A stretch of 23,497 nucleotides of DNA from a virus (IMGVR_UViG_3300032157_000045:1-23497), one strand, 5' to 3'; shown: positions 1 to 7,348, counted from the stretch's first letter. The notes: generated by a model from the letters alone, not told the origin. Translations and numbers: made by a program.

Positions 1-95
1 GGCTACCACCTTCCCTCTTTTCAGCCAACGGCCTTCAAGGCATAGTGAGGCCCTCGGAGGTGAAGACTCCGGGAGCCTCTAAAGACTGAGTCGAT
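1..95 (+). other. Leader region with a 13-bp hairpin before the first gene
   Basis: No gene is seen in these 95 bases. They hold a strong inverted repeat: 47-59 pairs with 67-79 (13 positions, one C-A mismatch and one G-T wobble) around the 7-base loop GTGAAGA. No T-run follows the 3' arm, so it is not a typical intrinsic terminator. It could be an RNA leader structure for the gene at 96, the end of a transcript coming from outside the window, or a protein-binding site. Confidence 0.5.
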
Positions 96-1796
96 GTGGC
101 GCTGCTAACGCCTGTTCGACCCTCGAATTCGGAAGCGATGCTAGCGCTCCAAACCCACCCCAAAACTGCGGCAGAACCCCAAGGAAAGCAAGCCCCGACC
201 GTGCGGGTTGCGCTCCGAAGGTGCCTCCCGAAGGAGCTCCAACAGGCGTTGGGGCCTCCCGGGATGGCCGTGTTGGCCTACCTCCTCCGACTCCAACTAC
301 AGTTCAACGGGTACGCCCTGCATCCCACCGCGGCCGGCATCGCCGTGGCCACCCGCCTCACCCTCCCGGAGGTACGCTACCAGCTCCGGAGGCTCCGGGA
401 CGCCGGCCTACAGCGGTACCGTCACCCCTCCGGTGCACGAGAGCTCCGGGTTGTTCACGCCGACGAGGAGAGAGCACCGTTTCCCCGTCGAGGCCCGGAT
501 GCCAAGCTGGTACCCATCCGGGACCTTCTGTGCTGGAACGGTGAAGACCTCGTGCTCCCTGCCGGTACGATGACCTGGGCGGCGCAGGAGCTTGCCCGGA
601 GAGGCAACCACGGCGGCAAGCGCCCGGGAGCGGGCCGACCTTCCAGACTTCCCACGCCCGTTGAGCGAGTACTCCCCACTGTCGAGGTAGCAGCCATGGA
701 GGACCCGAACCGAGAGGATCCCGCAGGAATTCCGCAGCCGAATTCAAGTACACCACCCTATAAGAAGAACTCAGAGGAGACAGTAAGAGAATTCTCCTCT
801 CTCCTTCGGAGAGAATCGAAGGCTGACGCCATGAACTCCCTCAGGTCGGAGGAGGGAAAAGCACACCCTCCTGCACTTTCTGTTTCCGGTTCCGTCCCAG
901 CCCTTCGACTGGTACCTCGACCTCCTCGTGCTCCGTCCGGCCCGGTGTACGGCTCCCCTCCCGTTCGGCTACCACCCCGACCAAGGCCGCGCCCCCTCCC
1001 TCGACTGGAGGCAGAACTCCCCGCCCGCCGGGTGATCGCTCCTCCGACCCCTGAGAAAAGGGCCGCGCTTGCGCCGACGGTGGGGAGCGGATCGATCGGG
1101 GGCTTCGGGGCGGGAGGGTCCCTCCGGCTCTGGATCCAAGAGCTCGGGCGCCGTCTCCTGCCGACCCTTCCAAGCCCACAGGAGCTTCCCGTACCCTTCC
1201 TTCCCTCCCCCAAGCTCCTGAGCCCACAGATGACCCCGCCAGAGCGGGCGCAGGCCCTTGCCACAGCCTACCGGGGGGCGCTGGTTACTCGGTACCCACA
1301 CCTCCCGAACCGGAGCTACGCTGCCCGGGGGGAGATCACGGCGCACAAGGACTATGCCTTGCTGTGCAAGGCCGCGGGCTACTGCCTGGAGCACGACATC
1401 GCGCCGAGCGCGTGGGCGCTTTGGAGCATGGACGTGTGGGCCAACCACATGGTGGGCAAGGGGCGCGTGAAGGGCGGAGCTCCGCGGGCCGTGTGGGTCT
1501 GGTCTCTCGTGAGACTGCGCAAGCGCCTCGACTGGTTCCGACAGGATGAGGGGCTCTATGTGGGTGGGATTCCCCTTCCGTGTGAGGAGCACAAGCGGCT
1601 CTACGCGACTTACCTCGCGCTTTGGGCGGATCTTCGGCGCTGGATGCCCAAGAGCAGAGGTGAGGTCATGGCGATCATGGACAGGTACCTACCGGGCGAC
1701 ACCTGGGAGCGCATGGTGCGTGCCGCGCAGGACGGCAACCGGGCGCAGCAACGCGCCATCGACCGACTCGTTGCACGAGGGGAGGCTTGGACGTGA
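96..1796 (+). CDS. Modular phage protein with N-terminal winged helix and long Pro-rich linker; possible replication protein
   Basis: The 566-residue product has three parts. Residues about 45-115 look like a winged-helix/helix-turn-helix domain (hydrophobic helices, then an LTLPEVRYQLRRLRDAGL recognition segment). Residues about 170-185 hold the basic Gly/Pro motif GGKRPGAGRP, common in phage DNA-binding proteins. Residues about 190-375 are a low-complexity Pro/Arg/Ser linker. Residues about 380-566 form a Trp-rich, probably helical domain that I do not recognise. DNA binding is inferred from the first two parts, and a replication-initiation role only from its place upstream of the helicase and primase genes. 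The start is GTG at 96; an in-frame ATG at 138 is an alternative, with GGAAG very close upstream. The stop overlaps the next start in a GTGA. Confidence 0.6.
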   Translation: MALLTPVRPSNSEAMLALQTHPKTAAEPQGKQAPTVRVALRRCLPKELQQALGPPGMAVLAYLLRLQLQFNGYALHPTAAGIAVATRLTLPEVRYQLRRLRDAGLQRYRHPSGARELRVVHADEERAPFPRRGPDAKLVPIRDLLCWNGEDLVLPAGTMTWAAQELARRGNHGGKRPGAGRPSRLPTPVERVLPTVEVAAMEDPNREDPAGIPQPNSSTPPYKKNSEETVREFSSLLRRESKADAMNSLRSEEGKAHPPALSVSGSVPALRLVPRPPRAPSGPVYGSPPVRLPPRPRPRPLPRLEAELPARRVIAPPTPEKRAALAPTVGSGSIGGFGAGGSLRLWIQELGRRLLPTLPSPQELPVPFLPSPKLLSPQMTPPERAQALATAYRGALVTRYPHLPNRSYAARGEITAHKDYALLCKAAGYCLEHDIAPSAWALWSMDVWANHMVGKGRVKGGAPRAVWVWSLVRLRKRLDWFRQDEGLYVGGIPLPCEEHKRLYATYLALWADLRRWMPKSRGEVMAIMDRYLPGDTWERMVRAAQDGNRAQQRAIDRLVARGEAWT

Positions 1797-1888
1797 TCGT
1801 TCTTGCTGGCTTCCTCTGCGGTGTGGTCGTCGGGTGGTGGTTGTGCGTCGCATGGCTCGTGTACGAGCTCACCTTCGGGGGCAGGTAG
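1793..1888 (+). CDS. Single-span membrane miniprotein, 31 aa
   Basis: This short reading frame starts at GTG 1793, overlapping the previous stop as GTGA, with a good GGAGG at 1781-1785 seven bases upstream. The 31-residue product is almost entirely hydrophobic from residue 2 to 24 (Ile, Val, Leu, Gly, Trp and Cys), followed by a short polar tail ending in GGR. It would insert as one transmembrane helix. The ribosome binding site and coupled start argue that it is translated; the function is unknown. A second membrane miniprotein with the same kind of coupled start lies at 2608. Confidence 0.6.
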   Translation: MIVLAGFLCGVVVGWWLCVAWLVYELTFGGR

Positions 1889-1892
1889 AGCC

Positions 1893-2324
1893 TTGAAGCG
1901 ATGCTCTACCTGCGGACGGCACCCGGGACGTGCGCGTCGTGCAGCACAGCGTCTCGAAGATGCAATGGCGCTTCCTCCGGGGCCTTGGGCTCCGTGGGGA
2001 ACGCAGCAGGCAGCCGCGGATAAAGTGGGCGTGTCCCGTTCCTGGCTCACGGTGCTTGTGTCCCAGGGGCGCACTCCGGCAGAGGCCGTTGCGCTCGCTG
2101 AAGCACGACAGAAACATCGTGAGCTCCGTCGGTGGGGCCGGTTCCTTCCTGCGCGCAACGCACAAGAGAAGTGCCCCGTGCTGGGGTGCACTGCCCGACG
2201 CGGAAGGGTTCGTCGCAACACACCCGCAGGGGAGGAGTCTTACTGCGTCTACCACCGCGAGGTGCGGCGCTGTGCACGGCAGAGGGCTGCACAGAAACGC
2301 GCATGCCAGGGAGCGAAGCAATGA
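1893..2324 (+). CDS. Small DNA-binding-like protein with HTH and Cys/His zinc-type motifs
   Basis: The frame encodes 143 residues from TTG 1893, which has a GGGGGCAGG stretch just upstream; ATG 1965 (residue 25) is the alternative start. Residues 4-7 are CSTC. Residues about 38-60 form a helix-turn-helix-like segment (TQQAAADKVGVSRSWLTVLV) resembling those of small phage regulators. Residues 94-121 carry CPVLGC and YCVYH, giving a C-x4-C ... C-x2-H set likely to bind zinc. The C-terminus is Arg/Lys-rich. I infer a nucleic-acid-binding protein, perhaps a regulator. The gene ends in an ATGA overlap with the next gene. The start is the least certain part. Confidence 0.6.
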   Translation: MKRCSTCGRHPGRARRAAQRLEDAMALPPGPWAPWGTQQAAADKVGVSRSWLTVLVSQGRTPAEAVALAEARQKHRELRRWGRFLPARNAQEKCPVLGCTARRGRVRRNTPAGEESYCVYHREVRRCARQRAAQKRACQGAKQ

Positions 2325-2611
2325 GCAAGCGTCGGAAGTGTCACTACCTCGGGAAGGGCGTGATCGCCTGTGGAGGCAAGCCCACCGCGCACGACCTCGA
2401 AGAGATCGAGAAGTTCAAGCGCGTCGCTTCGGGTGTTCCGCAGCCCATGCGGGAGGCTCGGGAGTACGTCGGGCTCACCCTTGGGCAGGCTGCGAAGATT
2501 CTCGGCGTGGAGCGAGCGCGCCTCGAAGCCGTCGAGCAAGACCCTTCGAGCTGCGATGACCTCCTGAAGCGTCGGATGGAAACCGCTTACGACTGCAAGG
2601 TGCAGCGGTGA
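2321..2611 (+). CDS. Small XRE-like helix-turn-helix protein
   Basis: The 96-residue product starts at ATG 2321, overlapping the previous stop, with CCAGGGAG upstream. Its N-terminus is basic (MSKRRKCHYLGKG) and has Cys7, His8 and Cys17, a possible metal site. Residues about 45-70 read LTLGQAAKILGVERARLEAVEQ, a recognisable Cro/CI (XRE)-type helix-turn-helix. It is probably a small DNA-binding regulator, but the target is not evident. The stop overlaps the next start as GTGA, so it sits in a translationally coupled chain of small genes. Confidence 0.65.
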   Translation: MSKRRKCHYLGKGVIACGGKPTAHDLEEIEKFKRVASGVPQPMREAREYVGLTLGQAAKILGVERARLEAVEQDPSSCDDLLKRRMETAYDCKVQR

Positions 2612-2694
2612 CGGACGAAGAGCTCCTCTACATCGCGCTCACGCTCGTGCTGTTGATGGCGAGTCCACTCCTCCTCTTGGCGTTTGGGGAGTAG
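2608..2694 (+). CDS. Single-span membrane miniprotein, 28 aa
   Basis: This very short frame begins at GTG 2608, overlapping the previous stop as GTGA, with AAGG at 2597-2600 seven bases upstream. After an acidic start (MTDEE), residues 6-26 are a continuous Leu/Ala/Val/Ile stretch that would span the membrane. It ends in GE. It is the second tiny membrane-type protein within 1 kb. It may be real because of the coupling, ribosome binding site and gap-filling position, but no family is recognised. Confidence 0.5.
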   Translation: MTDEELLYIALTLVLLMASPLLLLAFGE

Positions 2695-2698
2695 CGCC

Positions 2699-2974
2699 GT
2701 GCGTCCCCACCACTGCCACGCCATCGGTTGTGAGAAGCCTGTGCGCCCGGAGATGCTCATGTGCGTTGCGCACTGGGCGCTCGTGTACCCGGCGACGCAG
2801 AAGGAGGTGCGCCAGCACTACCGCCCCGAGCAGTGCCGCACCCGGAAGCCCTCTCGGGCTTGGCTCTTGGCAGCCACGCACGCACGGCTAGAGGTCGCTC
2901 GCCACGAAGAACGACCCGATGCCGTCAAGTACCTGGAGGATCTCATCGAACGTCTCAGCGCGAGGGTTGGCTAG
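2699..2974 (+). CDS. Small conserved-type phage protein with His/Cys motif
   Basis: GTG 2699 is chosen because GGGGAG at 2687-2692 lies six bases upstream; the frame itself is open from 2684. The 91-residue product begins with a His/Cys-rich segment (HHCHAIGC, then MCVAHW at residues 21-26), a C-x4-C ... C-x2-H arrangement likely to bind zinc. The pattern of a short Cys/His head followed by MC..HW..V, Pro and a helical segment recurs in small hypothetical proteins of phages, from memory only. The C-terminal half is helical and charged. No specific function can be given. Confidence 0.65.
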   Translation: MRPHHCHAIGCEKPVRPEMLMCVAHWALVYPATQKEVRQHYRPEQCRTRKPSRAWLLAATHARLEVARHEERPDAVKYLEDLIERLSARVG

Positions 2975-2977
2975 CAC

Positions 2978-3187
2978 ATGGCAACTTCACAGAACCTAAG
3001 GACGAGGCAGGAGCGCCTCATCAGTCAGGAGAGCCTTGCTCGCGCGTACCTCGGCCCTCAGGTGGCCTACGTTCCGTACGTCGTGACCTCGCTCCATCCC
3101 TTCGACGGAACGCCTGTGCTCGAACGCTACGACGGAGGGAAGCACAGCGACCGTGAGATTCACTGGGTGTGCAGGAAGGCTTACTGA
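2978..3187 (+). CDS. Hypothetical small protein
   Basis: The 69-residue product starts at ATG 2978, three bases after the previous stop, and ends three bases before the helicase start. It is mixed alpha/beta in appearance, with an Arg/Gln-rich N-terminus and a central aromatic stretch (YLGPQVAYVPYVV). There is one Cys, in the terminal WVCRKAY. No known family is recognised. Its position directly before the helicase in the same transcript is the only clue to its role. Confidence 0.55.
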   Translation: MATSQNLRTRQERLISQESLARAYLGPQVAYVPYVVTSLHPFDGTPVLERYDGGKHSDREIHWVCRKAY

Positions 3188-3190
3188 CGC

Positions 3191-4537
3191 ATGTCCCACC
3201 CCAAAGAACCCTATTGGATGGACCCTGCCTTTGAGCGGGCCGTACTCACGCTGTGCGCCTCTCGGGCCAACTTCTGGGGGCGCCTCGGCTTCGCGCTGGA
3301 CCCGGCGTGCATGGGCCTGCCGGAAGCCACGCTCATCCTGGAGACCATACGGGTGATGGCGAAGGAGCGGAGCCACGGCCCCGAGAGCGCGTTGCTCGTG
3401 CTTCAACGCCTCCGGCGGAAGATGAGCGAGGGCAAGGTCACACTGGAGCAGATCAAACAGGTGGGCGCTCTCTTCGACGCGGCCGAGGATGCCGGGCTTC
3501 CCAACGAAGAGTCCGTCGTCGCGGAGCTCGTGCCGGTGCTCCGTCGCCGCCTAGAGAGCGAGGCCATCCTAGACGCCCATGACGCCTACGCGAACCGGAA
3601 GTCTCTCGACGGGGTGACCGCGAAGATTGAGGCTTCCCGTCGTCTCGGGGTCACGAACACCTCCGTGGGGATGGACCTGCAATCGGGCTTCTCGACGATC
3701 GAAGAGCTGGAGGGTGTAGAGCGCCTCCAGACCGGGATCTTGGAGCTGGACTTGCAGCTCGACCAGGGCATGCCTCGGGGGCAACTAGGGTTCGTGCTGG
3801 GGGACTCCGGAGCCGGGAAGTCCATGTGGCTCGTCGCGCAAGCCTGCGAGGCCATCCGGAGCCAGCACAACACGATCTACGCGACGCTGGAGCTCCCGAA
3901 GCACGTCCAGCTTGCACGCCTCTACGCGAACCTCACGGGGGTGCCGTTCAAGTGCATCCTAGAGAACCCGTTGGACCGCAAGGAGGCTCAGCGTCGCATG
4001 GAGATCATGCACCCGTCGGTGGGCTCCATGCTCGTGGAGGAGTTCCCGCCGTACGCCACGACGGTGCAGGACATCGTGGAATGGACCGCACGGTGCGAGG
4101 ACTACCTAGGGGAGCCCGTTGGCTGCGTCGTGATCGACTACGCGGACAAGATGCACGACCCCAAGGTGCGGCAGGACGACGACTACCACGCCATGCGGAA
4201 CGTGTACGAAGGGCTCCGGGTGCGTGTCGCTCACCAGCCCGGTCGATGGGCCTGGACGGCCTCGCAGGCAACCCGCCCCGCGAACGACCGGGAGAAGCGC
4301 CTCGGGTTGCACCACGCCTCCGACTCGCACCACAAGGGTCGTGTCTCGGACGTGGTGCTCACGCTCAACGTGCGCGACGACGGTCTTCAGATGTTGATCT
4401 TCTGCGCGAAGAACCGAACGGGGCGAGCCAACTTCCAGGTGGGTCCTCTTCCGACAGACTTCGACCGCGCGAGGATCGTACCGGCTCCCTCCGAGTGGAC
4501 CGATTGGTCCGTGCAGGTTGCCCAAGAGCAGAAGTAG
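3191..4537 (+). CDS. Replicative DNA helicase, DnaB family
   Basis: The 448-residue product matches a DnaB/T7 gp4-type hexameric helicase, which unwinds duplex DNA at the fork using NTP hydrolysis. An N-terminal helical domain covers about residues 1-150. The RecA-like motor follows, with Walker A GDSGAGKS at 204-211, a catalytic-Glu segment (YATLELP, about 230-236), Walker B VVIDYAD at 313-319, the sensor-like TASQATRP, and a C-terminal KNRTGR that resembles the arginine-finger region. Length and motif order are normal for the family. The start is ATG 3191; AGGAAGG at 3173-3179 lies somewhat far upstream. The end of the gene carries the TTGCCCAAGAG string seen in two intergenic elements. Confidence 0.92.
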   Translation: MSHPKEPYWMDPAFERAVLTLCASRANFWGRLGFALDPACMGLPEATLILETIRVMAKERSHGPESALLVLQRLRRKMSEGKVTLEQIKQVGALFDAAEDAGLPNEESVVAELVPVLRRRLESEAILDAHDAYANRKSLDGVTAKIEASRRLGVTNTSVGMDLQSGFSTIEELEGVERLQTGILELDLQLDQGMPRGQLGFVLGDSGAGKSMWLVAQACEAIRSQHNTIYATLELPKHVQLARLYANLTGVPFKCILENPLDRKEAQRRMEIMHPSVGSMLVEEFPPYATTVQDIVEWTARCEDYLGEPVGCVVIDYADKMHDPKVRQDDDYHAMRNVYEGLRVRVAHQPGRWAWTASQATRPANDREKRLGLHHASDSHHKGRVSDVVLTLNVRDDGLQMLIFCAKNRTGRANFQVGPLPTDFDRARIVPAPSEWTDWSVQVAQEQK

Positions 4538-4540
4538 GAG
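4518..4540 (+). repeat. Weaker third copy of the pre-start element (inside helicase 3' end)
   Basis: Starting with TTGCCCAAGAG and ending with GTAGGAG, this matches the elements at 6735 and 12718 at 17 of 23 positions and likewise lies about 9 bases before a start codon (4550). However, the first half encodes Ala-Gln-Glu at the end of the helicase, so the likeness may be chance. Confidence 0.35.
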
Positions 4541-4549
4541 TTTTTACTG

Positions 4550-4927
4550 ATGGCGAAGTGGCGTCGAACGAAGCATCTCGGGGAAGCTCTCCTTCCGGGC
4601 ACGAAGCATGCGTACCTCTCCCGAGAGGAGGAGTGGAAGATTGCGGGTCGGATGGGTGGTGGTACGGGGCGTTCCGGGAAGCACGGGAGCCTCACGAGCA
4701 TGGCGCTCTTGCGCTTGTCTGAGCACCGCTCTGGGAGTCCGGCACCGGCCTTCGGCTTCACGGAGGAGGAGGAAAGTGCAGGTATGCACTGGCCTGCACT
4801 CACCTTGGAGGTCTCGTTCATCAAGGGCCGTGAAGACCAGCGGGAGGCTCTTGCTGCGAAGCTTCGGGCCGTGGTCGCCGAGTTCGCAAAAGAGCAGGGT
4901 CTCTTTCCGCCAGAGGAGGAGAGCTGA
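4550..4927 (+). CDS. Hypothetical protein, 125 aa
   Basis: ATG 4550 follows the helicase stop by 12 bases, with TAGGAG upstream. The product has a basic N-terminus (MAKWRRTKHLG), a Gly-rich patch at about residues 35-45, an acidic stretch (TEEEES) and a C-terminal helix. I recognise no family. It shares the replication transcript with the helicase and primase genes, which suggests but does not show a link to replication. It ends just before the next start. Confidence 0.6.
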   Translation: MAKWRRTKHLGEALLPGTKHAYLSREEEWKIAGRMGGGTGRSGKHGSLTSMALLRLSEHRSGSPAPAFGFTEEEESAGMHWPALTLEVSFIKGREDQREALAAKLRAVVAEFAKEQGLFPPEEES

Positions 4928-4928
4928 G

Positions 4929-5129
4929 ATGCCCAGAGGATACGAGTCCTTCGAGGACGTGAAGTGCATCGCCGAAACGGACGCAGCCATCCTCTGTGAC
5001 TTCGAGGACGGCGTGCAGCATTGGGTGCCGAAAAGCCAGCTTTCGGAGGACTCGGAGGTAGAAGAGAAGGACGACGAAGGGACGCTCATCGTGACGCGGT
5101 GGTGGGCCGAGCAGAAGGGCCTCGCGTGA
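4929..5129 (+). CDS. Hypothetical small acidic protein, 66 aa
   Basis: ATG 4929 is supported by a strong GGAGGAGAG at 4915-4923; the same frame runs open further upstream only as a shadow of the previous gene. The product is acidic and reads as a short beta-rich domain: ETDAAILCDFEDGVQHWVPKSQL followed, after an acidic linker, by TLIVTRWWAEQKGL. Small phage proteins with an 'AI..../..WVPKSQ' pattern are common, from memory, but have no assigned function. Confidence 0.65.
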   Translation: MPRGYESFEDVKCIAETDAAILCDFEDGVQHWVPKSQLSEDSEVEEKDDEGTLIVTRWWAEQKGLA

Positions 5130-5169
5130 GCGAGCGCAGTGGGTGAGTGTTCCTCCGACGAGGCTGGCC

Positions 5170-5466
5170 ATGCGGCCGGAAGACCTCAAGATGCACTCGA
5201 TTCGCCCCTTTTACCTCCGGCAGCCGAACCCGCTCATGGACTGCCTGTTGACCTGTGGTCCTTGCGGTCGGTCTTTCTTCGGGACGAGCGAGAACTTACA
5301 CACCTCCGACCCAAGGTGTCCTCACTGCCTCGTGCAGCTCTGGTCACAGGAGGTGTGGCTTGTCGCGATTGCGGTACTGCGCGCAACCGGGGACCTCGTG
5401 GCCTGTGATGATGCTCTGGTGGAAGGACAACGGCATGAAGCGGAAGCACGCAAAGAAGCCTTGTAA
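5170..5466 (+). CDS. Small zinc-ribbon protein
   Basis: ATG 5170 is chosen because GAGG at 5160-5163 is six bases upstream; GTG 5143 is an in-frame alternative. The 98-residue product has a clear C-x2-C ... C-x2-C pair (Cys29/32 and Cys50/53: CGPC and CPHC), the spacing of a zinc ribbon. The C-terminal third is a helix rich in Ala, Glu and Arg. Its 3' end overlaps the start of the next gene by 32 bases. It may bind DNA, RNA or a protein partner; nothing decides which. Confidence 0.6.
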   Translation: MRPEDLKMHSIRPFYLRQPNPLMDCLLTCGPCGRSFFGTSENLHTSDPRCPHCLVQLWSQEVWLVAIAVLRATGDLVACDDALVEGQRHEAEARKEAL

Positions 5467-5800
5467 CGACTGTCCCTACCGTCTGAGCTCTCCGGTGGGG
5501 AAGTGGCACCCGGTGGAGTTCCAGAAGGTTCTCGAAGCAGAGCGGGACCCGGAGCACGGCTCCATCTTCGCGTGCCACAAGACCCTCCAACTTCCCGTCA
5601 AGGAGCGCGGGTTGTGTGCGGGCTACCTTCGCGACCAGAAGGCTCGGGGCTACCCCTCCATTCGCCTCCGGCTCGTACTCATCGCCGACGAGCAGGCTGC
5701 GAGCGTCGCCATGGAGATCGACGAAACCGCTCCGGGCTTCTACCCGAACGCGACGGTCATGTGCGCGGCCAACGGTGTGGGCACCACGGGCGATGAGTAG
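5435..5800 (+). CDS. DUF6283-like Cys-rich protein
   Basis: ATG 5435 is chosen because GGAAGG lies eight bases upstream, although the frame is open from 5255. The 121-residue product carries KKPCNDCPYR at residues 7-16, then FACHKT at 46-51 and LCAGYL at 60-65. This Cys-x2-Cys-Pro ... Cys-His ... Cys-x-Gly-Tyr/Trp pattern fits the DUF6283 family found in phages and actinobacteria. That assignment is from memory of the pattern, not a search. Four Cys and one His suggest a bound metal. The biochemical function of the family is not known to me. It overlaps both neighbours, so translation is probably coupled. Confidence 0.7.
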   Translation: MKRKHAKKPCNDCPYRLSSPVGKWHPVEFQKVLEAERDPEHGSIFACHKTLQLPVKERGLCAGYLRDQKARGYPSIRLRLVLIADEQAASVAMEIDETAPGFYPNATVMCAANGVGTTGDE

Positions 5801-6734
5801 CCGCTCTACGGACTACTGGGCACCGCTCGACGCGAACCCTGAGAACCCGGATTGGCGCGAGGACCACGAGGCTGTGACATCGGCCTTCGCGGGGATGCAG
5901 GGCAAGGGCTGGCTCCGGGCGAACTGCCCGCGGTGCGAGGACAAGACCGGCAAGCCGGACAAGCGCGCCTCCCTCGGGTACAACACCGCGACGGGCGGGT
6001 ACCACTGCCAGAAGTGCGGCCTCAAAGGGAAGCTCACGGAGCAAGAGCGGGAGGAGCTTCCCAACACGGAGGCGGAACCCGAAGAGGAGGCACTGCCCGG
6101 CAAGCCCACGGACCCGGAGCCGTGCTGGGGATACCAGCCGCTCTACGAGGGGCCCTCCGCGGAGCTCTCAGCCTTCGACCTCGCACGCACCTACTACGAG
6201 GGGCGCGGCCTCTCCTCCGAGGTGGGCCGTGAGACGGGTGTCGGGAGCTCTACCTGGGGGATGAACCAGCACCGGATCTTGATCCCCTTCCCAGACTACC
6301 AGAACCCCGAGAGGCTCAAGGGTTGGGTCAGCCGGTACTACCTTGGGAAGCGCACGCCGGACGGTTCGAGTGTGTACCGCTACGCCCGCCGCTTCGACCG
6401 GGCCACATACCTCTACAACGAACCCGCGCTCTACGAGGACGGTGCTCCTCCGGTGTACGTCGTGGAGGGAGCGCTGGACGCGCATGCCCTGTGGCCGGAC
6501 GCGGTAGCAGTCCTCGGGAAGCCTCTGCCCTTTCACGTCGAGTGCTTCCAGCGTGCTCTTCGCCCTGTCGTGATCGTGCTCGACGGTGACGCCCATGAAG
6601 AGGGCTGGGCGCTCGCGATGAAGCTGAAGTTCCTTGGGGTACGTGCCGCCAGCGTTCGGCTCCCTCCGGGAAAAGACCCGGACGAAGTGGATCGGGACTG
6701 GCTAGACTACGAGGCTGCACTTTCTCTTGCGTGA
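5793..6734 (+). CDS. DNA primase with zinc ribbon and Toprim domain
   Basis: The 313-residue product would make RNA primers for the replisome. A zinc ribbon near the N-terminus has Cys45/48 and Cys72/75 (CPRC and CQKC). A Toprim domain follows, with the Glu motif in VYVVEGALDA (Glu225) and VIVLDGD (Asp264 and Asp266), the metal-binding acidic triad of primases and topoisomerases. It is short compared with DnaG and lacks a helicase domain, so it resembles the primase half of T7 gp4, with the helicase encoded separately at 3191. The ATG at 5793 overlaps the end of the previous gene by eight bases, with only a weak binding site, which suggests coupling. Confidence 0.9.
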   Translation: MSSRSTDYWAPLDANPENPDWREDHEAVTSAFAGMQGKGWLRANCPRCEDKTGKPDKRASLGYNTATGGYHCQKCGLKGKLTEQEREELPNTEAEPEEEALPGKPTDPEPCWGYQPLYEGPSAELSAFDLARTYYEGRGLSSEVGRETGVGSSTWGMNQHRILIPFPDYQNPERLKGWVSRYYLGKRTPDGSSVYRYARRFDRATYLYNEPALYEDGAPPVYVVEGALDAHALWPDAVAVLGKPLPFHVECFQRALRPVVIVLDGDAHEEGWALAMKLKFLGVRAASVRLPPGKDPDEVDRDWLDYEAALSLA

Positions 6735-6757
6735 TTGCCCAAGAGTAAGGGTAGAGG
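6735..6757 (+). repeat. Pre-start element, copy 1
   Basis: This intergenic element reads TTGCCCAAGAGTAA, then G, then GGTAGAGG. The copy at 12718-12740 is identical at 22 of 23 positions. Both sit between the stop of a replication enzyme gene (primase, polymerase) and a small downstream gene, with 8 to 9 bases before the ATG. The 3' part doubles as the ribosome binding site. It may be a translational operator or a phage promoter element. Confidence 0.65.
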
Positions 6758-6765
6758 AAGTAAGC

Positions 6766-6963
6766 ATGCGGAGGAGCTACCGTTGCCCGGTCGTCGCGAG
6801 GCTTGCGAGCCACGTGCAGGACATCGTTCGGATGCCGGTACCGCCGGGCATGTGGGCTGTGCTCGACGCAGATGACGCGCTCGTAGCTCTCGTGCCGTAT
6901 GGACTCTGCGAGCTGGTCATCGGAAAGCTGAACCAGCCGGAGGCTCCTGATGGACGGTCGTAA
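6766..6963 (+). CDS. Hypothetical small protein, 65 aa
   Basis: ATG 6766 is preceded by AGAGGAAG, the end of the repeated pre-start element. The 65-residue product is hydrophobic in the middle (MWAVLDADDALVALVPYGL), consistent with a small beta-rich fold rather than a membrane span. No family is recognised. It overlaps the next gene, a predicted dNTP diphosphohydrolase, by 14 bases, so the two are likely co-translated. Confidence 0.55.
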   Translation: MRRSYRCPVVARLASHVQDIVRMPVPPGMWAVLDADDALVALVPYGLCELVIGKLNQPEAPDGRS

Positions 6964-7348
6964 GTACGATGACGGGAAGATGGCCTACCACCTCGTGGAC
7001 GTGGCCGCGCTTGCTTGGCTGGTCGCGAGCCTGAGCTATGGACAGGTCAAGTATGCCGCCGAGAACTGGAGGAAGGTTTCTGACGCGAGGGAGCGCTACT
7101 ACGCGGCTCTCGTTCGGCACCTAGAGCTCTGGCGCGGAGGAGAGGAGTTCGACCCGGACACGGGCGGACACCTGCACCACCTCGCGGGGGTGCTCGTTAA
7201 CGCGATGTTCCTTTGCGCACTCTTCGCGCCTCGGGACATCCGCGAGATCACCAAGGCCACCGCGGAAGCGATCAAAGACTGGCAGTGGAAGCAAGGCGCA
7301 AAGAGCTCGGAACTGTCAGGAACAATTCACCCACCAGGAACCAAGTAA
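6950..7348 (+). CDS. dATP/dGTP diphosphohydrolase-like protein (DUF5664/MazZ type)
   Basis: The 132-residue product begins with GRKYDDGKMAYHLV and continues with KYAAENWRK (34-42), RYYAALVRHLELWRGGEEFD (49-68) and GGHLHHLAGVLVNAMFL (72-88). This matches the all-alpha DUF5664 pattern (dATP/dGTP diphosphohydrolase N-terminal), a MazG-superfamily branch that includes MazZ. In 2-aminoadenine (Z-genome) phages MazZ converts dGTP to dGMP for PurZ. Here the role is probably hydrolysis of a purine dNTP to the monophosphate; the substrate is not decided by sequence. The ATG at 6950 has GGAGG at 6939-6943. The next gene, thyX, begins one base after the stop. No purZ lies in the window. Confidence 0.75.
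   Translation: MDGRKYDDGKMAYHLVDVAALAWLVASLSYGQVKYAAENWRKVSDARERYYAALVRHLELWRGGEEFDPDTGGHLHHLAGVLVNAMFLCALFAPRDIREITKATAEAIKDWQWKQGAKSSELSGTIHPPGTK

Noticed and set aside
3826-4722. 298-codon open frame on the + strand
   Set aside because: It overlaps the helicase in another frame, with Arg/Pro/Gly-rich meaningless sequence; the helicase frame has the Walker motifs.
5255-5434. Longer N-terminus for the DUF6283-like protein
   Set aside because: The extra residues overlap the zinc-ribbon gene in another frame and look non-coding; ATG 5435 has a good ribosome binding site.
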